A DNA stretch of 7,747 nucleotides from contig JBBRHF010000191.1 in assembly GCA_038223055.1 (NCBI GenBank), forward strand, positions 1 through 7,747, written 5' to 3'. How positions within the stretch are numbered: position 1 is the first letter of the stretch; each line of letters opens with the position of its first letter. Position numbers and translations under genes: made by a program. Shown piece after piece: positions 1 to 4,629 of this stretch. The DNA comes from JBBRHF01 sp038223055. GTDB lineage: Bacteria; Actinomycetota; Actinomycetes; JACCUZ01. The notes beneath the pieces are model-generated. The model did no database searches, was not told the DNA's origin, and worked only from the letters and a program-made list of their open reading frames with translations.

Positions 1-1742
1 GCCGCGAAGAACGTGGCGGCGGCCACCTTGCCCTCGTAGAACGACTTGTCGCGGCCGATGGCACCGTCGTCGAGGCGCCGGGTCGCGACGTCGGCCTGGC
101 GCAGCAGCAGCCAGCCGATGATCAGGTCACCAAGGCTCATCAGCAGCCGGGTGGTGTTCAGCCCGACCTTGTAGACGTTCTCCACCGACTCGGCAGCGCT
201 CGTTAGCTGGCCGACCATCGCACCCACGATGCCCTGCAGGTCGACGAGCGCCTCGCCGAGCAGCTTGCGCCCCTCCTTGAGCCGCCCGTTGCCGGCGTCA
301 CTGTCCACAAAGGACTGGATCTCGGTCGCGAGGGCCATCAGCGCCTGGCCCTTGTCGCGCACGATCTTGCGGAAGAACAGGTCCATGCTCTGGATGCCGG
401 TGGTGCCTTCGTACAACGTGTCGATCTTGGCGTCGCGGAGGTACTGCTCGATCGGATAGTCCTGCAGGTAGCCCGAGCCGCCGAGAATCTGCAGCGACTG
501 CGCCAGCATCTCGTAGGACCGCTCCGACCCGACTCCCTTGACGATCGGGAGCAGCAGGTCATTGAGGCGTACGGCGCTGTCGTCGGTTTCGCCCTCGTGC
601 TCGGCGACCTGCACCTGGTCCTGCACGGACGCGGTGTAGAGGACCAGTGCCCGCATGCCCTCGGCGTAGGCCTTCTGCAGCATGAGCGACCGACGTACGT
701 CGGGGTGGTGGGTGATCGTCACCCGGGGCGCCGCCTTGTCGGTCATTTGGGTCAGGTCGGCCCCTTGCACCCGGGTCTTGGCGTAGTCCAGCGCGTTGAG
801 ATAACCCGTCGACAGCGTCGCGATGGCCTTCGTCCCGACCATCATGCGGGCCGACTCGATGACCTTGAACATCTGGGCGATGCCGTCGTGAACGTCACCG
901 AGCAGCCACCCGACCGCGGGTTCGTCGGCGCCGAAGGTGAGCTCGCAGGTGGTGGAGGCCTTGAGGCCCATCTTGTGCTCGACGTTGGTGGTGTAGACCC
1001 CGTTGCGCTCGCCGAGCTCGCCGGTGTCCCAGTCGAAGTGGAACTTGGGCACGATGAACAGGCTCAGCCCCTTGGTGCCGGGGCCGGCACCCTCGGGTCG
1101 GGCCAACACCAGGTGGACGATGTTGTCGGCCATGTCGTGCTCGGCGCTGGTGATGAAGCGCTTGACGCCCTCGAGGTGCCAGGACCCGTCGGGCGCCGCG
1201 ACGGCCTTGGTGCGGCCCGCGCCGACGTCCGAACCGGCGTCGGGCTCGGTCAGCACCATGCTGGCGCCCCAGCGCCCGTCGACCATCTGGCGGGCGATCT
1301 TGTGCTGCTCCTCGGTGCCCAGCCGGAAGATGACGTGGCCGAAACTGGGGCCGCTGGTGTACATGTGCACGGCCGGGTTGGCGCCGAGGATCATCTCGGC
1401 CACCGCCCAGCGCAGGCTGGGCGGGCAGACGGTGCCGCCGAGTTCCTGAGGAAGATCGAGGCGCCACCACTCCGCGTCGGCGTAGGCCTGGAAGGCCTTC
1501 TTGAAGGTGTCGGGCATGGTCACCGAGTGGGTGGCCGGGTCGTACACCGGCGGGTCGCGGTCGGCGTCGACCATGGAGTCGGCGAGGTCGTGGGTGGCGA
1601 GGCGCTGCACCTCGATCAGCATGCTGCGCGCGGTCTCCTCGTCGATCTCGGAGTAGAGCCCGCGGCCCAGGATCTGTTGGCGCCCGAGGACCTCGAACAG
1701 GTTGAACTCGATGTCGCGCAGGTTGCTCTTGTAGTGGCCCAT
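1..1742 (-). CDS. fadE5: FadE5-type acyl-CoA dehydrogenase (3' end beyond window)
   Basis: This flavoenzyme catalyses the first, FAD-dependent step of fatty-acid beta-oxidation in the cytoplasm (acyl-CoA to trans-2-enoyl-CoA). The frame is open for 580 codons from ATG 1742 to the window edge. It opens MGHYKSNLRDIEFNLFEVLG, which closely resembles the start of M. tuberculosis FadE5 as I remember it. The flavin/substrate signature MVLTEPDAGSD lies at residues 162-172, followed by VGAGRTKA. The YEGTTGIQ segment at about 444-451 supplies the catalytic base (Glu445). GGSGYLQDYPIEQYLRD precedes it, and a helical C-terminal extension typical of this subfamily follows. Mycobacterial FadE5 is about 611 residues, so roughly 30 are missing past the edge. 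An imperfect purine-rich ribosome site (GAAGGGA) lies about 8 bases before the ATG. The gene diverges from the FUSC gene, and paired operator-like dyads sit 43-84 bases upstream. The family assignment is firm; acyl-chain preference cannot be read from sequence. Confidence 0.95.
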   Translation of the reverse strand, partial: MGHYKSNLRDIEFNLFEVLGRQQILGRGLYSEIDEETARSMLIEVQRLATHDLADSMVDADRDPPVYDPATHSVTMPDTFKKAFQAYADAEWWRLDLPQELGGTVCPPSLRWAVAEMILGANPAVHMYTSGPSFGHVIFRLGTEEQHKIARQMVDGRWGASMVLTEPDAGSDVGAGRTKAVAAPDGSWHLEGVKRFITSAEHDMADNIVHLVLARPEGAGPGTKGLSLFIVPKFHFDWDTGELGERNGVYTTNVEHKMGLKASTTCELTFGADEPAVGWLLGDVHDGIAQMFKVIESARMMVGTKAIATLSTGYLNALDYAKTRVQGADLTQMTDKAAPRVTITHHPDVRRSLMLQKAYAEGMRALVLYTASVQDQVQVAEHEGETDDSAVRLNDLLLPIVKGVGSERSYEMLAQSLQILGGSGYLQDYPIEQYLRDAKIDTLYEGTTGIQSMDLFFRKIVRDKGQALMALATEIQSFVDSDAGNGRLKEGRKLLGEALVDLQGIVGAMVGQLTSAAESVENVYKVGLNTTRLLMSLGDLIIGWLLLRQADVATRRLDDGAIGRDKSFYEGKVAAATFFA

Positions 1743-1784
1743 CGGAGGGGTCCCTTCGGTGCGGCGAAGTCGCTCGACCGGGGG

Positions 1785-1800
1785 GCTACCGGTCAGTAAC
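1785..1800 (-). promoter_or_regulatory. Operator-like dyad, proximal copy (upstream of fadE5)
   Basis: The plus strand reads GCTACC-ggtc-AGTAAC; on the strand of fadE5 this is GTTACT-N4-GGTAGC. It is an imperfect palindrome of the size bound by TetR-family dimers. It lies 43-58 bases before the fadE5 start codon, in the expected promoter region. The outer twelve bases are identical to the distal copy, while the central four differ, as expected if only the half-sites are read by a protein. The bound regulator is inferred, not seen. Confidence 0.6.
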
Positions 1801-1810
1801 AAGCAATGAT

Positions 1811-1826
1811 GCTACCCACGAGTAAC
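1811..1826 (-). promoter_or_regulatory. Operator-like dyad, distal copy (upstream of fadE5)
   Basis: The plus strand reads GCTACC-cacg-AGTAAC, repeating the proximal dyad exactly at twelve of twelve half-site bases. It has the same orientation and is displaced by 26 bp. It lies 69-84 bases before the fadE5 start and about 87 bases before the FUSC start, so it could influence either divergent promoter. Its nearness to fadE5 favours that gene. Confidence 0.6.
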
Positions 1827-1912
1827 TTCCACAAGACAGCCGCCGCGAACCTTTCCGCCGGCGCCCTGCCTCGCACCTCCGCCAGGCGCGCGGATGCGCC
1901 ATCCTTGGCCCG

Positions 1913-3205
1913 ATGAGAGCGTTCCTGCACCGCACGTCGCATCTCGTGCGCCGCCGTGGTCGCTCGGCGGCGGTCAGGGCGATGCGCCTCACGGGGGCGG
2001 CGGTGGCGTCCTACGTCGTGGCGAAGGCGATCTTCCCCGGCACCCAGCCGCTCACCGGACCACTGACGGCGCTCCTGGTCGTCCAGGTGACTCTGTTCAG
2101 CACCCTCACGACGGGGCTGCGCCGGGTGCTCAGCGTGGTGTCAGGGGTCTTGGTGGCGGTGGTCTTTTCCTCGGTCGTCGGCCTGACGTGGTGGAGTCTC
2201 GGAGCTGTGGTCGCCGCGTCCATCGTGATCGGCCAGCTGCTGCGGCTGCGCGAGCACCTGCTCGAGGTGCCGATTAGCGCGATGCTCGTGCTGGGCGTCG
2301 GTTCAGCCGAGACTGCTGCTGCCGCGCGCCTGACCGAGACCCTGATCGGGGCCGCCGTGGGCGTCCTAATCAACGTGGTGTTCCCGCCGCCGCTGCGCAG
2401 CCGCGACGCCGGCGAGGCGGTCGAGCGGGTCGCGCTCGAGGCGGCGGGCGTGCTCGAGAGGGTGGCCGACGAGCTGCCCGCGGGAGCCTCCACGGAGCAG
2501 GCCGCACAGTGGCTGGCGGACTTCCGCCGGATCCAGACGTACGTCGTGCGAGCCGACCAGTCCGTGGAGGCCGCTGGCGACAGCCGGCGGCTCAACCCGC
2601 GGGCCGTGGGCACGCTGGATCCGCAACCGGTGCTGCGGAGCGGCCTGGATGCGCTCGAGCACAGCACCGTCTCGCTGCGCGCGCTGTTCCGATCCATCGT
2701 CGACGGTGTGGGCGAGGGTCAGGAGGGCTACGACGAGGAGCTGCGTGGAGCGTTCGCCGTGCTGCTGCTCGACCTCGCCGGGTGCCTGCGGGCCTTCGGA
2801 GCGTTGGTGCGAGCCGAGGCCGGGGGCGGGCGCGAGGACGGGGTCAGGCCCGACGGCGCGGGGGACGGGGTCAGGCCCGACGGCGCGAGGGACGACGTAC
2901 CGGTGGACGCTCGGCCGGGGGGTGCTCAGGGTCGCTTGGCTCAGCCGCCGCTGGCGCAGGCTCCGCTGGCCGAGGCGCTCGAGACGCTGCGGGAGACCCG
3001 GGCCCGGCTGACCGAGTTCCTGCTGGTGGACCCTCAGCAGGACAGCGACCTCTGGGAGCTGCGCGGCTCGCTGCTCGCCGCCGTCGCCCGGGTGCTGGCC
3101 GAGCTTGACGTCAAGGAGAGGTCCCGTCAGCGCGAACGGTGGCTGCGCGACGCCGGCGCGCGCTCCCGGGCGTCGCAGGCGGTGCTGCGGCTGCGGAACC
3201 GCTGA
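1913..3205 (+). CDS. FUSC / aromatic acid exporter family membrane protein
   Basis: This 430-residue integral membrane protein has the architecture of FUSC/ArAE-type proteins (related to DUF939 and the aromatic-carboxylate exporter AaeB). Members are thought to export aromatic or other organic acids; the substrate here is unknown. Hydrophobic segments cover about residues 26-42, 48-65, 70-91, 94-110, 118-133 and 140-157, followed by the PPPLRSRD turn. A largely helical, charged cytoplasmic domain of about 265 residues comes next. Residues 301-345 form a Gly/Pro/Asp-rich linker containing a duplicated nine-residue unit (GVRPDGAGD, then GVRPDGARD). The stretch 346-412 is helical and ends very basic. 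No convincing ribosome site precedes ATG 1913. ATG 1982 (Met24) is an alternative that would remove a basic N-terminal tail while keeping all membrane segments. The gene diverges from fadE5 and is followed by hairpins. The family call is good; the role is inferred from the family. Confidence 0.8.
   Translation: MRAFLHRTSHLVRRRGRSAAVRAMRLTGAAVASYVVAKAIFPGTQPLTGPLTALLVVQVTLFSTLTTGLRRVLSVVSGVLVAVVFSSVVGLTWWSLGAVVAASIVIGQLLRLREHLLEVPISAMLVLGVGSAETAAAARLTETLIGAAVGVLINVVFPPPLRSRDAGEAVERVALEAAGVLERVADELPAGASTEQAAQWLADFRRIQTYVVRADQSVEAAGDSRRLNPRAVGTLDPQPVLRSGLDALEHSTVSLRALFRSIVDGVGEGQEGYDEELRGAFAVLLLDLAGCLRAFGALVRAEAGGGREDGVRPDGAGDGVRPDGARDDVPVDARPGGAQGRLAQPPLAQAPLAEALETLRETRARLTEFLLVDPQQDSDLWELRGSLLAAVARVLAELDVKERSRQRERWLRDAGARSRASQAVLRLRNR
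2836..2889 (+). repeat. 27-bp in-frame tandem duplication
   Basis: Two 27-bp units (2836-2862 and 2863-2889) differ at a single base near the end, and the next bases start a third, broken unit. The unit adds nine residues to the linker of the FUSC protein without shifting the frame. Near identity at DNA level suggests a recent slippage or duplication event. Confidence 0.85.
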
Positions 3206-3255
3206 GCGGCCGATTCCTCGGTGCAGATCCTCTCTCGGCGTCCCCCTGGACACAC

Positions 3256-3270
3256 ATCGGCGCCGCCGAT
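3256..3270 (+). terminator. Compact hairpin after the FUSC gene
   Basis: ATCGGC-gcc-GCCGAT forms a perfect 6-bp stem with a three-base loop, starting 51 bases after the FUSC stop codon. The following bases (AGTTGCCGTT) are only weakly T-rich, so intrinsic termination would be of the tract-poor type common in actinobacteria. Function is inferred from position. Confidence 0.4.
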
Positions 3271-3292
3271 AGTTGCCGTTGGGCCAAACGAA

Positions 3293-3334
3293 CGAGGGCC
3301 CGGGTCCTGAGGGTATAACTCGCCGGGGCCCTCG
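3293..3334. terminator. GC-rich long hairpin, possible terminator
   Basis: CGAGGGCCC (3293-3301) pairs perfectly with GGGCCCTCG (3326-3334), and two more pairs are possible after a one-base bulge. The loop is about 24 bases, long for a standard terminator, and there is no T tract on either side. It could terminate read-through from the FUSC gene or simply be a structured spacer. Confidence 0.3.
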
Positions 3335-3440
3335 GACCGCGGCGGGCCGGGTCTACACGTAGGAGGTCTTGCCCGCGACTGCCTGGGCGGGGTGGGTGAA
3401 CCAGGGCGCCAACAAGATCGTCGGGGGGTTCGCTCACCAA

Positions 3441-3524
3441 GATCTGCAGAGGAACACACAGAAGCGCCCTTGGCGGGCGGTTTCGTGCGCGAGAACCCCG
3501 CTTCTGTGTGTTGGTATGCAGATC
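3441..3524. repeat. 84-bp element with 26-bp inverted arms
   Basis: The left arm 3441-3466 and right arm 3499-3524 are reverse complements at 23 of 26 positions. The outer eight (GATCTGCA / TGCAGATC) and inner fourteen bases (AACACACAGAAGCG) are perfect, and the three mismatches cluster between them. The 32-base centre is GC rich and partly self-complementary. No coding potential is evident. A direct target duplication is not visible next to the arms. It could be a miniature mobile-element remnant, a structured RNA or terminator, or a recombination site; the sequence alone does not decide. Confidence 0.6.
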
Positions 3525-3639
3525 CTGCTCAGGTCACCGTTAGACGTGAAGCGAAAAGTGCCTGCCGCATCGTCGCGGTGTCGCCCGCGCAGAGGTCGAA
3601 GCGCTCGTCGCCGTATTGGATCTGACGACGGATGCGGCG

Positions 3640-3673
3640 ATGCAGATGCGCATGAGCCGGTGCGCATCTGCAT
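3640..3673. promoter_or_regulatory. Perfect 13-bp inverted repeat upstream of vapB remnant
   Basis: ATGCAGATGCGCA (3640-3652) and TGCGCATCTGCAT (3661-3673) are exact reverse complements separated by eight bases. The repeat ends 13 bases before the start codon of the antitoxin remnant. VapBC pairs typically repress themselves through the antitoxin's ribbon-helix-helix domain binding such palindromes, so this is the expected place for the operator. The link to VapB is inferred; the repeat itself is certain. Confidence 0.6.
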
Positions 3674-3686
3674 GTTGGGGTTCGCC

Positions 3687-3803
3687 ATGCCCAAGACCGT
3701 GCGGATACGCGACCTCGATGACGCGATCTACGCCGGTTTGGTCCGACACGCCGCCGAGGCGGGCATCAGCGTGCCCGGGTCCTGGCCCGATGCTCGTCGT
3801 TGA
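3687..3803 (+). pseudogene. VapB-type antitoxin remnant, apparently internally deleted
   Basis: ATG 3687 encodes 38 residues. The first 30 (MPKTVRIRDLDDAIYAGLVR, then HAAEAGISVP) match the ribbon-helix-helix DNA-binding start of actinobacterial FitA/VapB-type antitoxins, which are usually about 75-85 residues. In such proteins SVP is normally followed by a helix (ELLRRE type) and a toxin-wrapping region. Here it jumps straight to GSWPDARR and stop. That ending resembles the C-terminal tail often seen in this antitoxin family, so I infer an in-frame loss of about 40 codons joining head to tail. The stop overlaps the toxin-like start by 14 bases. A perfect inverted repeat lies immediately upstream. 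The DNA-binding half may still fold and bind, but toxin neutralisation is unlikely. Confidence 0.65.
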
Positions 3804-3921
3804 AGCTTCCTGTCTGGTTTCGGCGGCCTCAGCCGTCGCACCAAGCCCAGGAACCGCGCGCCAAGCCCAATCAGCCGTGCGTGGTCGCCGTCATCTCGAG
3901 ACGCGCGTAAAGGACTCTTGA
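3790..3921 (+). pseudogene. VapC-type PIN toxin remnant (N-terminus only)
   Basis: The frame from ATG 3790 gives 43 residues. The first ten or so (MLVVEASCLV) match the first beta strand of PIN-domain VapC ribonucleases, normally MLVVDASCLV or similar and about 130 residues. After that, nothing resembles a PIN domain: the remaining PIN acidic residues and the helical core are absent. The first metal-binding Asp appears as Glu. The start lies inside the antitoxin remnant, the usual vapBC arrangement though with a 14-base overlap. The frame closes at 3921, inside the next gene's promoter. It cannot encode an active nuclease. The tail may be read-through of unrelated sequence joined by deletion. 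Confidence 0.5.
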
Positions 3922-3944
3922 CATTCTGGCAAGTGTACTTTACG
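3906..3944. promoter_or_regulatory. Inverted repeat bracketing the 3953 promoter
   Basis: CGTAAAG (3906-3912) and CTTTACG (3938-3944) are exact reverse complements, with the -35 hexamer between them and the right half-site running into the -10 region. A shorter dyad, AAGT-GT-ACTT (3931-3940), overlaps the right half-site. The arrangement suits repression by the XRE-type protein encoded two genes into the same unit. The binder is inferred. Confidence 0.45.
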
Positions 3945-3946
3945 GT
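3918..3946 (+). promoter_or_regulatory. Housekeeping-type promoter, probably leaderless
   Basis: A perfect TTGACA (-35, 3918-3923) is followed by a 17-base spacer and TACGGT (-10-like, 3941-3946). A start about seven bases further would fall on the A of ATG 3953. There is no clear ribosome site before that ATG, so a leaderless message is likely, a common mode in actinobacteria. Confidence 0.6.
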
Positions 3947-3952
3947 CGGGTC

Positions 3953-4369
3953 ATGTCGAAAACAACTGATCGGCGTCAGAGCGCAAGCGACAAGGCCCGC
4001 GGCCGCGCTGCCCTCCGAGACGCAGTTCCCTTTGTCGTCGTCATCGTGGCGCTCCAAGTCCCCGTGTACCTGTTGAACCCCAATGGCGAACGTACCGCGT
4101 GGTTTCTCGTGTGGTCCTTCGCGCCGCTGGTTCCCGTTCTGTGGTTCATGTGGGCCCAGGTGAGGAGCCTTCGTCGCGCCGACGAGTACCAGCGAATGCG
4201 GCAGCTGGAGGCCATGGCTGTCGGCTTCGGCACCATGATTCTGCTCTCGCTCGCCGGTGGCCTGCTCGAAGTGGCCAGGATGGGCGATCCGAGGCAGTCG
4301 CTGCAGGTCACGTTCATCGGCGGCGTCTTAGCCTGGATCGGCACTTCGGTCTTCAAAGCGTCCCGGTGA
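3953..4369 (+). CDS. Small four-helix membrane protein, first gene of an XRE-regulator pair
   Basis: This 138-residue protein has a basic, polar N-terminus (about 1-22) and four hydrophobic segments near residues 25-41, 48-68, 88-105 and 117-134. A charged loop (about 69-86, with RSLRRADEYQRMRQ) separates the two hairpins and is probably cytoplasmic by the positive-inside rule. I do not recognise a named family. The pattern of a small multi-span protein followed by a tiny XRE regulator recurs widely in bacteria. ATG 3953 was chosen because it starts the conserved-looking polar tail and sits at the predicted transcription start of a TTGACA promoter. Its stop overlaps the next start by four bases (GTGA), so the two are co-translated. 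It may sense or sequester something and modulate the regulator; this is inference from layout only. Confidence 0.75.
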   Translation: MSKTTDRRQSASDKARGRAALRDAVPFVVVIVALQVPVYLLNPNGERTAWFLVWSFAPLVPVLWFMWAQVRSLRRADEYQRMRQLEAMAVGFGTMILLSLAGGLLEVARMGDPRQSLQVTFIGGVLAWIGTSVFKASR

Positions 4370-4578
4370 AGAACCGGCTCCGCGAGCTACGCGCCGTCCG
4401 GCGTTGGAGCCAGGCCGATCTGGCTGACCGCCTCGACGTGTCCCGCCAGACGGTCAACGCCATCGAGACCGGCCGCTACGACCCGAGCCTGCCCCTGGCC
4501 TTCAAGATCGCCGAACTCTTCGAGAACCCGATCGAGTCGCTGTTCTTCCCCACAGAGAACTCAGCCGACACGTCATAA
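4366..4578 (+). CDS. Short XRE-family (Cro/CI-type) helix-turn-helix regulator
   Basis: A 70-residue DNA-binding protein made almost entirely of one HTH_3 domain. KNRLRELRAVRRWSQADLAD is the first helix and start of the turn, LDVSRQTVNAIETGRYDPSL the recognition helix and following loop, and FKIAELFENPIESLFF the last helix. This matches the compact 65-75 residue XRE regulators that travel with small membrane proteins. The start is GTG 4366 within the GTGA overlap with the upstream stop; the same frame is open further upstream, but only this start leaves a clean domain and an operon-like overlap. No sensor domain is present, so any signal must come from a partner, plausibly the membrane protein. 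It probably dimerises and represses the unit's own promoter at 3906-3944. The peptidase gene starts 51 bases downstream with no evident promoter between. Confidence 0.88.
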   Translation: MKNRLRELRAVRRWSQADLADRLDVSRQTVNAIETGRYDPSLPLAFKIAELFENPIESLFFPTENSADTS

Positions 4579-4629
4579 GACCCGCCCCGACACTCTTTCT
4601 GACCTGGCCACCACACGGAAGGAACGAGC

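Larger units (their letters stand above)
3206..3686. other. Gene-poor, repeat-rich intergenic stretch
   Basis: About 480 bases between the FUSC stop and the antitoxin remnant hold no reading frame that I recognise as a protein. Contents: a compact hairpin at 3256-3270, a longer GC-rich stem at 3293-3334, an 84-base inverted-repeat element at 3441-3524, and a perfect 13-bp inverted repeat at 3640-3673. The heptamer ATCTGCA (either strand) occurs at 3222-3228, 3442-3448, 3517-3523, 3641-3647 and 3666-3672. The decamer TGCAGATCCT is repeated at 3222 and 3517. Third-position composition is uneven, unlike the flanking genes, as expected for decayed or non-coding sequence. Confidence 0.6.

Noticed and set aside
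597..1799. Long 400-codon open frame on the plus strand
   Set aside because: It lies entirely antisense to the well-supported fadE5 frame, is low-complexity (Gly/His/Val/Asp rich) and is a by-product of GC-rich codons on the other strand.
2366..3253. 295-codon minus-strand frame across the FUSC gene
   Set aside because: It is antisense to a gene with clear membrane segments, and its composition (Arg/Pro/Gln/His) is typical of a shadow frame.
3285..3360. Possible tRNA or small RNA gene in the structured segment
   Set aside because: The long stem does not allow a cloverleaf, and there is no anticodon arm or T-loop (GGTTCGAAT-like) sequence.
3369..3686. Upstream extension of the antitoxin remnant from TTG 3369 behind AGGAGG
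   Set aside because: The AGGAGG is only two bases from the TTG, the translated stretch reads through both palindromes, and it resembles no protein. The antitoxin homology begins exactly at ATG 3687.
3838..3869. Twenty-base-spaced CCAAGCCCA direct repeat (3841 and 3861) as a possible iteron or CRISPR-like unit
   Set aside because: Only two copies of nine bases with no further periodicity; too little to support any array.
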